Of a DNA stretch of 39,032 bases, positions 22,760 to 31,604 are shown one piece after another. A program made the position numbers and the translations under genes. Within the stretch, counting starts at the first letter, position 1, and each line of letters begins with the position of its first letter. Origin of the DNA: Tianweitania sp. UT-5YL-CI-8 (lineage in GTDB: Bacteria; Pseudomonadota; Alphaproteobacteria; Rhizobiales; Rhizobiaceae); the NCBI RefSeq assembly GCF_030010215.1, contig NZ_JASCRR010000025.1:1-39032 (forward strand), given 5' to 3'. Below the pieces are notes generated by a model. The model did not search any database and was not told the DNA's origin. It was given only the letters and a program-made list of their open reading frames with translations.

Positions 22760-24394
22760 GTGAAGAACACCAAGCATTTCCTACATCGACGCACTTTCCT
22801 TGCTGGTCTGGCCGCCGGCGTGGCGCTGCCGTCCGTGCTCGGTATTTCCGGGGGCAAGGCCTTCGCCCAGGCCGCCACGCCGGTTGCCGGCGGAACGGTC
22901 ACGACGGTTGGCTGGCCTGGCCCAACCTATCTCAACGCTGCTATCACGACGGCTGGACCCGAATCCTTCCTGTCGCCAAAATTCTTCGATGGGTTGTGCG
23001 GCTACGATTTCGGCATGATCCCCAAGCCGGCGCTTGCCGTGAGCTGGGAAACTTCCGAGGACGGCCTGAAGACGACCTTCAAGCTGCGCGATGGCGTCAA
23101 GTGGCACGACGGCCAGCCTTTCACCGCCAAGGACGTGGCCTTCACCTTCATGCAGGTGATCAAGGTGCATCATGGCCGCGGCCGCTCGCTGTTCGCCGAT
23201 CTGCAGACGGTCGAGACGCCGGACGACTTGACGGCGGTGTTCGTGTTCGGCCGCCCTGCCCCGGCGATGATGAAGGCACTCGACGGCCGCGAGTCGCCGA
23301 TTCTGCCTGCCCACATTTATGAGGGTACGAACATCCTCGAGAACCCGGCCAACACCAAGCCGATCGGTACCGGCGCGTACAAGCTGACCAGCTATGAGCG
23401 CGGCGCCAACGTCGTGATGGAAAAGAATCCGGAATACTGGGATACCGGCAAGCCATATCTCGACCAGCTCATCATCCAGTACGTGCAAGATCCGGCGACA
23501 CGTTCCGCGATGTTCGAGTCCGGACAGTGCGACATCGTCTACCTTAACTTCCTACCGCCGCTTGACATCCTACGTCTGGCGAAGGAGCCGGGCTTTGAGA
23601 TGGACCAGCGTGGCTACGAGACCTCTGCCTCGTCGCAGCAGATGGACTTCAACCTCGAGCGCGAACACTTCAAGGACAAGCGCGTCCGCCAAGCCATCGC
23701 GCACGCGCTCGACCTCAACTGGATCAACGAGAACATCTGGCACGGTTTTGGCAAGCCGGGCGCGAGCCCGCTGCACCATGAGCAGAAGGAGTTCTACACG
23801 ACCGAGGGCGTGCCAAGCTATCCGTTCGACTTCAAAAAGGCCGAGGCACTTCTCGACGAGGCTGGCTATCCGCGCGGTGCCAACGGCGTCCGCTTCGAGA
23901 TGATGATCGATCCGACACCTTATGGCGACGAGTCGCTGACGGTCGGCGAGTATATGCGTGAACAGTTGCGTCAGATCGGCATCACCGCGAAGCTTCGCTC
24001 CGAGGACTATGCGGTGTTCATCAAGCGTTGCTGGACCGAGCGTGACTTCGACGTCTGCATCTACACAGCCGCGATGGGTGCCGATCCGACGATCGGCGTG
24101 CAGCGCTTCTACTGGTCGAAGAACATCAAGAAGGGTGTCGCCTTCTCCAACGGCTCGACCTACTCCAATCCGGAAGTCGATGCGCTGCTTGAAGCCAGCC
24201 AGGTCGAACTCGACCCGGTCAAGCGGAAGGAGCAGTTCGTCAAGTTCCAGCAGTTGGTGATGGCGGACCTTCCGACCCTGCCTATCTGCGAAACGACCCG
24301 TGCGACGATTGCGCACAAGAAGGTCAAGGACTACACGGTCGACGCCCTTGGCGGCGCGCTTGGCAACATGGCCAACTGCTGGGTCGAGGCATAA
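22760..24394 (+). CDS. ABC transporter periplasmic substrate-binding protein (SBP_bac_5)
   Basis: A 544-residue binding protein of the dipeptide/oligopeptide/opine/nickel type. It has a twin-arginine-type signal (HRRTFLAGLAAGVALP, Arg10-Arg11; cleavage probably near AFAQA, residues 35-39), then the two-lobe SBP_bac_5 fold with the family strand WHDGQPFTAKDVAFTF and PTPYGDESLTVGEYMREQL. A Tat signal is common in this family in rhizobia. It captures the substrate in the periplasm and hands it to the permeases that follow. The start is the GTG at 22760 with AGGAG upstream. It is the first gene of the operon and follows the GntR-type operator. Ligand class (peptide, opine or amide-linked compound) is not resolvable from sequence. 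Confidence 0.88.
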   Translation: MKNTKHFLHRRTFLAGLAAGVALPSVLGISGGKAFAQAATPVAGGTVTTVGWPGPTYLNAAITTAGPESFLSPKFFDGLCGYDFGMIPKPALAVSWETSEDGLKTTFKLRDGVKWHDGQPFTAKDVAFTFMQVIKVHHGRGRSLFADLQTVETPDDLTAVFVFGRPAPAMMKALDGRESPILPAHIYEGTNILENPANTKPIGTGAYKLTSYERGANVVMEKNPEYWDTGKPYLDQLIIQYVQDPATRSAMFESGQCDIVYLNFLPPLDILRLAKEPGFEMDQRGYETSASSQQMDFNLEREHFKDKRVRQAIAHALDLNWINENIWHGFGKPGASPLHHEQKEFYTTEGVPSYPFDFKKAEALLDEAGYPRGANGVRFEMMIDPTPYGDESLTVGEYMREQLRQIGITAKLRSEDYAVFIKRCWTERDFDVCIYTAAMGADPTIGVQRFYWSKNIKKGVAFSNGSTYSNPEVDALLEASQVELDPVKRKEQFVKFQQLVMADLPTLPICETTRATIAHKKVKDYTVDALGGALGNMANCWVEA

Positions 24395-25435
24395 GTGAGC
24401 ACGCTGGATCCAGTCGCTGGGGTTACGGCGCAGAAGCGTGGGAGGTTGACTCGCTTCGTCACCGGCCCGCTTCCACGCTATGTGCTGCGGCGCCTAAGCC
24501 AGGCAATTCTGGTGATGCTGCTGGTTGTCATCGGCAGCTTCATCCTCGTGAAATCCGCTCCCGGCGACCTCGTCGACGTCATCGGGGGCAACTCGGACAT
24601 GACTGCCGAGACCATGGAACTGCTGCGGCAGCAATATGGTCTCGACCAGCCCAGCTACATCCAGCTCTTTCATTACATGATCAAGCTGGCGACGTTCGAT
24701 CTGGGCTATTCGCCGCTGAATGCCGCCCCTGTTCTGGACGTCATCCTCGGCCGTCTGCCCGTGACCGCGATCCTGGTCGTCGTCTCCGTGACGATCTCCA
24801 TGTCGATCGGAACCGTTCTCGGCGTCATTTCCGCTCGCAATGTCGGCAAACCGGTCGATCTCGGCCTGTCGATACTGATGCTGATGTTTTACGCGACTCC
24901 ATCGTTCGTCATCGCCATCGCGTTCATCCTTTTCTTCTCGGTATTCTGGAACCTGCTACCGATTGCGGGCTTCGCTACAGTCGGCACCCGAGCCACGGGC
25001 CTCATGTATGCATGGGACGTCGCCAAGCATCTTGTGATGCCGGTCGGAGCACTCTGCACCTTCTACATCGCGATCTACGGACGCATTGGCCGTGCTGCGA
25101 TGCTGGAAGTTCTTAAGCTCGATTATGTCAGGACGGCCCGCGCCAAGGGCATATCCGAACGCCGCGTCATTTATGTTCATGCGCTGCGCAACGCCATGCT
25201 GCCGCTTGTCACCATGGCAGGCCTTCAGGTCAGTTCACTGGTCGGCGGCGCGGTTCTGATCGAAACGATCTTCGGCCTGCCCGGCATGGGGCGAACCGCA
25301 TTCGACGCGGTCTCCGAACGTGACGCCAACCTTCTCCTCGGCGTTCTGTTCATCTCTTCGCTCAGCGTCGTCGTGGTGAATTTTATCATCGACATGATCT
25401 ACATGGTTCTCGATCCGAGGGTGGAACTGGCATGA
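24395..25435 (+). CDS. ABC transporter permease, DppB type
   Basis: A 346-residue inner-membrane permease. It has an N-terminal cytoplasmic tail then about six hydrophobic segments (first one AILVMLLVVIGSFILVKSAPG). The ATPase-contacting EAA loop reads YVRTARAKGISERRVIYVHALRNAMLPL, and the last segments include GVLFISSLSVVVVNFIIDMIYMVLDPR. This is the DppB/OppB/GsiC half of the channel. It starts with GTG directly after the TAA of the binding-protein gene and ends with a 4-bp overlap with the DppC-type permease, so the two are coupled. Confidence 0.88.
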   Translation: MSTLDPVAGVTAQKRGRLTRFVTGPLPRYVLRRLSQAILVMLLVVIGSFILVKSAPGDLVDVIGGNSDMTAETMELLRQQYGLDQPSYIQLFHYMIKLATFDLGYSPLNAAPVLDVILGRLPVTAILVVVSVTISMSIGTVLGVISARNVGKPVDLGLSILMLMFYATPSFVIAIAFILFFSVFWNLLPIAGFATVGTRATGLMYAWDVAKHLVMPVGALCTFYIAIYGRIGRAAMLEVLKLDYVRTARAKGISERRVIYVHALRNAMLPLVTMAGLQVSSLVGGAVLIETIFGLPGMGRTAFDAVSERDANLLLGVLFISSLSVVVVNFIIDMIYMVLDPRVELA

Positions 25436-26277
25436 CCTTCGATCGCAAATCATTTCTCTACCGATTCTTACGACATCCGAGCGGCCTGGTCGGAATTATC
25501 ATCATCCTGACCACCATAGCGATGGCCGTGCTCGCCGGCTGGGTTTACCCGGATGGCCCGTGGACGATCGCAGGGACGCCGCGCCAGTGGCCAGGCGTCA
25601 ACCAGGCCTATCCGCTTGGCACGGACTCGCTTGGACGCGATCTTGCCGCGGGTGTGCTGCACGGCGCGCGTGTTTCGCTGGCGGTCGGCGGTGCTGCAGC
25701 CTTGTTCTCGATCATCATCGGCACGTTGTTCGGCGGCGTAAGCGGCTACTATGGCGGCTGGGTCGACGACGTTCTCATGCGCATCACGGATGCGATGCAG
25801 ACCATCCCGTCCTTTCTGTCCGCCATTGCCATCGTGGGCATTGTCGGCGCGTCCCTGCCAACCATCGTGCTGGCCATCGCCATCGTCTCGTGGCCGATGA
25901 TCGCGAGGCTGGTGCGTGCCGAATTCCTGCGTCTGAGGACCTATGATTTCGTCCAATCCTGCCGCATCATCGGCATGTCGGACTTCCGCATCATCTTCGG
26001 GCAGATTCTGCCAAACTGTCTCGCGCCGATCATCGTGGCGTCGTCTGTGCTGGTTGCGACAGCGATCATCGTCGAGGCGAGCCTGTCCTTCCTCGGATTG
26101 GGCGATCCAAACCAGATGAGTTGGGGCACGATTTTGGGCAATGGCCGCTCCGCCTTGCGCAGTGCTTGGTACATTACCGCCGTTCCTGCCTCGGCACTCG
26201 TGTTGACCGTCCTTGCGCTGAACCTGATTGGCGATGCCCTGAACGATGTTCTCAACCCGCGGCTGAAGGAACGCTGA
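25432..26277 (+). CDS. ABC transporter permease, DppC type
   Basis: A 281-residue inner-membrane permease of the DppC/OppC/GsiD type, partner of the preceding DppB-type subunit. It has an N-terminal membrane segment (LVGIIIILTTIAMAVLAGWVYP), a periplasmic loop with the PLGTDSLGRDL motif, and the EAA loop RTYDFVQSCRIIGMSDFRIIFGQILPN. The ATG overlaps the upstream stop (ATGA), and its own stop overlaps the next ATG (TGATG), a gap-free operon. Confidence 0.88.
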   Translation: MTFDRKSFLYRFLRHPSGLVGIIIILTTIAMAVLAGWVYPDGPWTIAGTPRQWPGVNQAYPLGTDSLGRDLAAGVLHGARVSLAVGGAAALFSIIIGTLFGGVSGYYGGWVDDVLMRITDAMQTIPSFLSAIAIVGIVGASLPTIVLAIAIVSWPMIARLVRAEFLRLRTYDFVQSCRIIGMSDFRIIFGQILPNCLAPIIVASSVLVATAIIVEASLSFLGLGDPNQMSWGTILGNGRSALRSAWYITAVPASALVLTVLALNLIGDALNDVLNPRLKER

Positions 26278-27263
26278 TGACCACTCCTCCGCGTACCGAG
26301 CCCTTGCTTGCGGTCAACGAACTGTCGATCAGTTACGGCGCCGGCATACCTCTCGTCCAGGAATTGAACTTCACCGTGCGGCGAGGGGAAACGGTCGGCC
26401 TCGTCGGCGAGTCGGGTTGCGGTAAGTCGTTGACGGCGCTTGCCGTGATGGGGCTCCTGCCGCCGAACCTGAAGACTGCTGGCGGCATTGATCTCGGCGG
26501 ATCGGATATCACCAAGCTTGACGCCCGGAGCCTGCGCAAGATGCGCGGAAGCCAAATGGCGATGATCTTTCAGGAGCCGCTGACGGCGCTCAATCCTGTC
26601 ATGACGATCGGCTCCCAGGTCGTCGAAGTCTTGCTTGCGCACAACAAGATCACCAAGGCAGAGGCAGCGAAGCGTACCCTGGAACTCTTCGAGCTGGTTC
26701 GCATCCCCGATGCTGCGGCCCGCTTCAACGACTATCCGCACCGTTTGTCGGGCGGCATGCGCCAGCGTGTCGTGATCGCCATAGCCATCGCCTGCAATCC
26801 ATCCCTGTTGATCGCCGATGAGCCGACGACAGCGCTCGATGTCACCGTTCAGGCGCAGATCCTGCGCTTGCTCAAGCGCCTGCAGCGCGACGCCGATCTC
26901 GGTCTGCTGCTGATCACCCACGACCTCGGTGTCGTACGGCAGGTCGCCGACCGCATCGTCGTGATGTATGCTGGCTGCGTCGTGGAGGAGGGTCCGGTGG
27001 ATGAAGTCCTCGACAATCCGCGTCACCCCTACACCGCAGGCCTGCTGGCTGCACGCCCGCATGGCAGCAGGACGGCAGGCGCCGAACGTCTCGCCGATAT
27101 CCGCGGCACCGTTCCCGCGCCGCATGCGCGCCCCGGCGGATGCCTTTTCGAGCCGCGCTGCCCAAACGCCCAGGCGGACTGCCGCGCGGTCCGTCCTCCC
27201 TTGTCGCCTCTGTCTGCCGATCGGGCATTGCGTTGTTATCATCCGGTCGGAGGTGCAAACTGA
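26277..27263 (+). CDS. ABC transporter ATP-binding protein, DppD type
   Basis: A 328-residue ATPase of the peptide/opine importer. It has a Walker A GESGCGKS (residues 44-51), Q-loop [11 protein letters not shown], signature LSGGMRQRV and Walker [13 protein letters not shown] with the catalytic Glu. The C-terminal oligopeptide-type extension with [14 protein letters not shown] binds an Fe-S or other cysteine-bound group in related proteins. I chose the ATG at 26277, whose TGATG overlap with the permease stop indicates coupling; the longer frame from 26121 runs inside the permease gene. It pairs with the following ATPase. Confidence 0.88.
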   Translation: MTTPPRTEPLLAVNELSISYGAGIPLVQELNFTVRRGETVGLVGESGCGKSLTALAVMGLLPPNLKTAGGIDLGGSDITKLDARSLRKMRGSQMAMIFQEPLTALNPVMTIGSQVVEVLLAHNKITKAEAAKRTLELFELVRIPDAAARFNDYPHRLSGGMRQRVVIAIAIACNPSLLIADEPTTALDVTVQAQILRLLKRLQRDADLGLLLITHDLGVVRQVADRIVVMYAGCVVEEGPVDEVLDNPRHPYTAGLLAARPHGSRTAGAERLADIRGTVPAPHARPGGCLFEPRCPNAQADCRAVRPPLSPLSADRALRCYHPVGGAN

Positions 27264-28291
27264 TGACCCTTGTCCTCGAAACCAATGACCTGACCGTTCA
27301 CCACAAGACACCGCGTGGCCCGCTGCGCGCCGTCGATGGCATTTCCATTCAGGTCGAAGCCGGTGAAACGCTTGGCCTCGTCGGTGAATCCGGATGCGGC
27401 AAATCCACTCTCGCGCGCTGCGTCGTCGGGATTTCGAAACCCACGTCCGGTACAATCATGCTCGGCGACCTTGAGATAAAGGACGGAAGCCGGCACCGCT
27501 TCCAGCGGGCACGCTCGGTCCAGATGGTCTTTCAGGACCCGAGTGGCGCGCTCAATCCGCGCCTCACCGTCGAGCGGCTGATCGAGGAACCGCTGAAGGT
27601 CCATGGGCTCGGCAAAAAGGCCGAGCGCAAGGCGCGTGTCGCCGAGCTCGCAGCGCAGGTTGGCCTCTCCGACTATCACCTCGCACGTCACCCCCATGAA
27701 CTCTCTGGTGGTCAACGCCAGCGCGTGTCGATTGCCCGTGCACTAGCTCTGGAACCGGGCCTGCTGGTTTGCGACGAGGCGGTCTCGGCGCTCGATGTGT
27801 CCGTTCAGGCGCAAGTACTGAACCTGTTCGTGGACCTGCAGAAGCGGCTGAACGTCGCGTATCTCTTCATCTCTCACGACCTTTCGGTCGTACGTTACAT
27901 TTCGCATCGAATCGCTGTCATGTATCTCGGCCGCATCGTTGAGGTCGGCCCGGCCGAAGAGGTCTGGAATCGCCGCAACCATCCCTATACGCGCGCGCTC
28001 ATCGACGCGATTCCGGACGAAGCCGTGCGCCGAGACGACATCGCCCTTCTGGACGGAGATGTGCCAAGTCCGGTCAATCCGCCGTCCGGCTGCACGTTCC
28101 GCACTCGGTGTCCTTATGCCCGCGAACGTTGCGCCGCAGAGGTCCCGGTTCTGCGGGACCGGGGCAATCGCCTGCAGGTGGCGTGTCACTTCGCCGATGA
28201 GATCGAAGCCGCGAACACCGTGGTCGAGACCGTGCGTTCGGGACAGGCGCGGTCGGATGTCCCAGCGCACCTGCGCGCCGCCGCTCATTGA
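27263..28291 (+). CDS. ABC transporter ATP-binding protein, DppF type
   Basis: A 342-residue ATPase, second nucleotide-binding subunit of the importer. It has a Walker [10 protein letters not shown] (41-49), Q-loop VFQDPSGALNP, signature LSGGQRQRV and Walker B LLVCDEAVSALD. The usual P of the DEP motif is A here (DEAVSALD), a frequent variant of the DppF branch. The C-terminal cysteine region is CTFRTRCPYARERC. The ATG at 27263 overlaps the previous stop (TGATG). The importer thus has one binding protein, two permeases and two ATPases. A short protein gene follows after 1 bp. Confidence 0.88.
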   Translation: MTLVLETNDLTVHHKTPRGPLRAVDGISIQVEAGETLGLVGESGCGKSTLARCVVGISKPTSGTIMLGDLEIKDGSRHRFQRARSVQMVFQDPSGALNPRLTVERLIEEPLKVHGLGKKAERKARVAELAAQVGLSDYHLARHPHELSGGQRQRVSIARALALEPGLLVCDEAVSALDVSVQAQVLNLFVDLQKRLNVAYLFISHDLSVVRYISHRIAVMYLGRIVEVGPAEEVWNRRNHPYTRALIDAIPDEAVRRDDIALLDGDVPSPVNPPSGCTFRTRCPYARERCAAEVPVLRDRGNRLQVACHFADEIEAANTVVETVRSGQARSDVPAHLRAAAH

Positions 28292-28292
28292 G

Positions 28293-28502
28293 ATGGCAGG
28301 CGCGGCGCTGACATCCGAGGACGTCGTCCGCGCCATCGATGCCTGGCACGGTATTACCCCTCCCAATCAGGTCGCTTTGGAGTTTGCGCGCGACCTGGCC
28401 CGCGTGATTGCGGCGTTCGAGGCCCTCGCGCCTGTAGAATTCGCTGCCGAGCCCTCGGATTTCGCGCGCGCGCTCGCAGAATTCAGCGACACGCCGAAGT
28501 GA
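28293..28502 (+). CDS. Small AtzG-like protein (tentative)
   Basis: A 69-residue acidic, helical protein (MAGAALTSEDVVRAIDAWHGITPPNQVALEFARDL...). It starts 1 bp after the ATPase stop and its own stop overlaps the start of the amidase gene (GTGA). The size, the helix-turn-helix-like pattern and position directly before an amidase gene resemble GatC/AtzG-type small subunits, which stabilise their amidase partner. The sequence similarity itself is weak, so this is a guess from context. It could also be an unrelated small protein. Confidence 0.5.
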   Translation: MAGAALTSEDVVRAIDAWHGITPPNQVALEFARDLARVIAAFEALAPVEFAAEPSDFARALAEFSDTPK

Positions 28503-29941
28503 GCGCGCCGGCCGAACTGGTAGAGCTGTCGCTCACGGAAGCGTCCGGCTTGCTGACCTCCAGAGTTGTCTCAGCGAAAGACCTCACCGAAAGCGCCTTG
28601 GAGCGGATCGAAAAGCTCCAGGCCCCGCTCAACGCCTTCATCTGGATCGACGCCGAAGGCGCACGTCGCAAGGCTGATGAAATCGACCTCGCCCGGGCGC
28701 GTAACACAGAACTCCCGGTGCTCGCCGGAATCCCCATGGCGCACAAGGATATGTTCGATCTGGGTGGTCGGCTTGCCACCTGCGGCTCGAACATCCGTGC
28801 GGATCACGCTCCGCGCGGCATGGCCACGGCGATCGCGCGCCTTGAAGACCAAGGTTCGATCACGCTCGGCGGCCTGAACATGGCCGAGTTCGCGCAAGGG
28901 CCGACCGGGCACAACGCGCATTTTGGCGACTGCCGCAATCCCTGGAGCCTGCCATACATCAGTGGCGGGTCGTCGTCCGGCTCCGGCGCCGCTGTTGCCG
29001 CGCGGCTGGTCTTTGCCTCGATCGGCTCGGACACCGGAGGATCGATCCGCATCCCCTCTTCCTGCTGCGGGGTGACCGGTCTGAAGCCGACCTATGGCCG
29101 CGTCAGCAGACACGGCGCCATGCCGCTGTCGTTCTCTATGGACTGCATCGGCCCGCTGGCCCGTACCGCCGCAGATTGTGCGCTCATGATGGAAGCAATT
29201 GCCGGTCCGGACGCACAAGACCCGACAAGCGCTGGCACCCCGGTGCCAGCCTATTCCCGAAATCTGACCGGCGATCTCAGTGACTGCCGCATCGGTGTGC
29301 CGTCCAACTGGGGCACGCTCGATCTCGATCCGGAGGTCGAGGCAGCCTTCGCCGCGGCACTCGAAGTATTGGTGTCGCGCGGCGCAACGCTCTCGAGGAT
29401 CGATATACCGGTTATGCCCGATATATCTGCCTGTTCGGCGGTCGTCAGCCGCGTGGAGCTTGGCGCGGTGCACGCGGACTGGATGCGCAGACGCCCTCAG
29501 GACTACGCCGCCAATGTCAGCGGGCGGATGTACCCGGCCTATGCGATACCCGGAACCTACTATGTTGAAGCGCTTCGCCGACGCGGCTCGATCCTGGCAA
29601 CATTCTGCCAAGAGGTGTTCGGCAAGGTCGACCTGATCGCGGTGCCGACGATCCCGAAGCGGATTCCAACGCGGGCCGAGACCGATATCGAAAGCGGTGC
29701 GGAGGGAGTTTTGGAGCGCTTCCTGTCGCCATCGGCCAACACGCGGCTGCTTTCCTATCTTGGATTGCCGGCGATCAGCGTGCCGATGAGTTTCGATTCG
29801 AGAGGACTGCCCATGGGGTTGCAGATCGCCGCCCGACCTTTCGGGGAGGGCCGCCTTCTGCGTGCAGGGGAAGCCTATCAACGCGATACGGCATGGCACA
29901 ACGCGTCGCCGCTACCGAAGCTCGAGGAAGGGATAAGATGA
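28499..29941 (+). CDS. Amidase signature family hydrolase (block B)
   Basis: A 480-residue amidase with a full triad: Lys83 (AHKDMFDLGG), the serine cluster ISGGSSSGSGA (157-160) and nucleophile Ser182 (SDTGGSIRIPSSCCG). Resemblance is to GatA/AtzE-like amidases. It hydrolyses an amide bond of a substrate brought in by the preceding transporter, releasing an acid and amine or ammonia. The start is a GTG at 28499 that overlaps the small-protein gene, and the stop overlaps the AtzG-like gene that follows (ATGA). An AtzE-AtzG style complex is therefore likely. It is controlled from the promoter at 22537. Confidence 0.86.
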   Translation: MSAPAELVELSLTEASGLLTSRVVSAKDLTESALERIEKLQAPLNAFIWIDAEGARRKADEIDLARARNTELPVLAGIPMAHKDMFDLGGRLATCGSNIRADHAPRGMATAIARLEDQGSITLGGLNMAEFAQGPTGHNAHFGDCRNPWSLPYISGGSSSGSGAAVAARLVFASIGSDTGGSIRIPSSCCGVTGLKPTYGRVSRHGAMPLSFSMDCIGPLARTAADCALMMEAIAGPDAQDPTSAGTPVPAYSRNLTGDLSDCRIGVPSNWGTLDLDPEVEAAFAAALEVLVSRGATLSRIDIPVMPDISACSAVVSRVELGAVHADWMRRRPQDYAANVSGRMYPAYAIPGTYYVEALRRRGSILATFCQEVFGKVDLIAVPTIPKRIPTRAETDIESGAEGVLERFLSPSANTRLLSYLGLPAISVPMSFDSRGLPMGLQIAARPFGEGRLLRAGEAYQRDTAWHNASPLPKLEEGIR

Positions 29942-30132
29942 CGAGCGAGCAAGAGTTCATCGCAGGCTTCGCGCGTGCAGGTCTGGCGTTACCGGCAGAG
30001 CGGCTCGATCTCATGGTCAAGGCGATGGAGGGCTATCGCACGCTTGCGACACTGCTTCACCAGCCACTGGATCACGCCGTCGAGCCCGCAGGGCTCTATC
30101 GGCCGGAACCGTCTGCATCGGACGACGGATAG
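29938..30132 (+). CDS. AtzG-like small subunit
   Basis: A 64-residue helical protein with GLALPAERLDLMVKAMEGYRTLATLLHQPLDHAVEPAGLYRP. This closely follows the AtzG/DUF4089 pattern: a helix pair, then a short tail ending in a proline-rich strand. AtzG binds the amidase AtzE, in the way GatC binds GatA, and is needed for its solubility or activity. The ATG at 29938 overlaps the stop of the amidase gene, consistent with a fixed complex. A decayed second amidase gene begins 18 bp downstream. Confidence 0.75.
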   Translation: MTSEQEFIAGFARAGLALPAERLDLMVKAMEGYRTLATLLHQPLDHAVEPAGLYRPEPSASDDG

Positions 30133-30150
30133 AGCCAGCCTGTTCCGACG

Positions 30151-31434
30151 ATGGCCGAGCAGGCCGCGTTGCTGAGACGTGGAGAGGCAACGTCTGTCAA
30201 CTGACCGAACTCGCCTTGCGGCGCGTGGACGCCGCCGACGGGAAGGTGAACGCCTTCGTCACCGTCCTGCCGGAACACGCGCTGGACGCAGCGAAACGCG
30301 CGGACGAGGCTTTTGCGCGCGGCGAACGCGTGGGACTGCTCCAGGGCATCCCTTACGCGCTGAAGGACATCATCGACGTTGCGGCTTGAGGACCACCGCG
30401 CATTCGAAACTGCTGATGGACAATGTTGCCGGCCGCGATGCGGCCGTAACCGAGCGCCTTGAACAAGCCGGGATGATCTTCCTCGGCAAGCTCTCGCTGC
30501 ATGAACTCGCGCGGCGCGCCGACGGACGAACTGCTCTGGCCGAATGCGAAGAACCCGTGGAACCTTGACTACGCCTGCGGGGCGGCTCGTCGGGCTCCGG
30601 CGTCGCTGTCGCGTCAGGGATGATCGCGCTCACAATGGGTACCGACACAGGCGGCTCGGTGCGCTATCCAGCGGCCTGCACTGGCAAGGTCGGATCAGCC
30701 GGCGCGGGATACTGCCGCTCTCATTCAGCCTGGATCGCGCCGGCCCGGTGACGCGCACTGTTGAGGACAGCGCAATCGCCCTGCAGGTACCGGCGGGCTA
30801 CGACCCGGCAGATCCGGGCTCGGCCAAGGTGGCTGTCGGCGATTATCTTACTGGATTGTCAAAGCCGATCGCCGGCCTTCGGATCGGCGTAGCGCATGCG
30901 TAACAGGAAGAATCCGGCGTCTCGGATGGACTGAGAGCCGCAATCGGGACCGCCGCCGCCACGTTGCGCGCACTCGGTGCCAAGGTCGATCCGATCGTAT
31001 TGCCGCCACGCGCGCTCTTCGACGCTGCGAGTTGGACGATCATTCTCGCGGAAGGCTTCGCTATCCATCAGAACGATCTGCAAACGCGACCGCAGGAGTA
31101 CGGCCGCACCGTGCGCGAGCGTGTATCGATCGGAGCCTTCGTCACCGGCGGCGACTATGTTCAGGCGCAACGCATTCGTGGCCGTTTGATTGCTGCACTC
31201 AATGATTCCATGGCGGGCTACGACGCGACGCTCTGTGCGACGTCCGCTGTCGCGCCACCGTCTCTCGCCAGCGTCGATGACGGTCCATGGCGCAAATCGC
31301 ATCCGATTACCGCGCCGTTCAACATGACCGGGCATCCGGCGCTCGCCATCCCTTGCGGCTTCTCGGCCGGTGGCTTGCCTCTGTCGCTCCACTTGTCGGT
31401 GGCGCATTCGACGAAGCAATATTGCTGCGGATAG
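30151..31434 (+). pseudogene. Second amidase gene, inactivated
   Basis: A plus-strand amidase reading from ATG 30151 (AEQAALLRRGEATSV) is broken by several frameshifts and stops. One base is missing near 30196 (TGA soon after), one near 30385 (before GLRTTAHSK), more around 30510-30590 (the GGSSSGSG serine loop itself is damaged), and about 10 family residues are lost near 30690. An in-frame TAA at 30901 and the loss of the extreme C-terminus complete the damage. Recognisable parts include NAFVTVLPEHALDAAKRADEA, GMIALTMGTDTGGSVRYPAACTG and NMTGHPALAIPCGFSAGGLPLSLHL. It was probably a paralogue of the intact amidase that followed AtzG. Confidence 0.8.
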
Positions 31435-31560
31435 GATAAGACATGCGTACGAGCAAGCATGCGACTGGATCACGCACAGGCCGCACGGCATTTAGCCAAT
31501 GTGCCCAATCTTCCAAATATGTCGGACACTAATGGGCGTCATTACTTTAATAATTAAAAT

Positions 31561-31604
31561 TTGACATCCATTTCGCTTTGGATGATAATTTTTGTCAGAC
31601 AAAA
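31561..31604 (+). promoter_or_regulatory. Promoter and GntR-type operator of the kinase operon
   Basis: TTGACA (31561-31566), a 17-bp spacer and GATAAT (31584-31589) make a strong sigma-70-like promoter. The perfect 15-bp palindrome TTTTGTC-A-GACAAAA (31590-31604) starts at the next base and covers the transcription start. Its core equals the palindrome at 22565-22575. A bound repressor would block transcription of the kinase-to-regulator operon, giving autoregulation of the GntR gene at its end. Confidence 0.78.

Noticed and set aside
25941-27455. A 504-codon minus-strand frame under the ABC transporter genes.
   Set aside because: It lies opposite permease and ATPase genes with clear motifs, and it has no recognisable domain of its own.
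28571-29899. A 442-codon minus-strand frame opposite the amidase gene.
   Set aside because: The plus-strand amidase has a complete catalytic triad. The minus frame shows no family signature.
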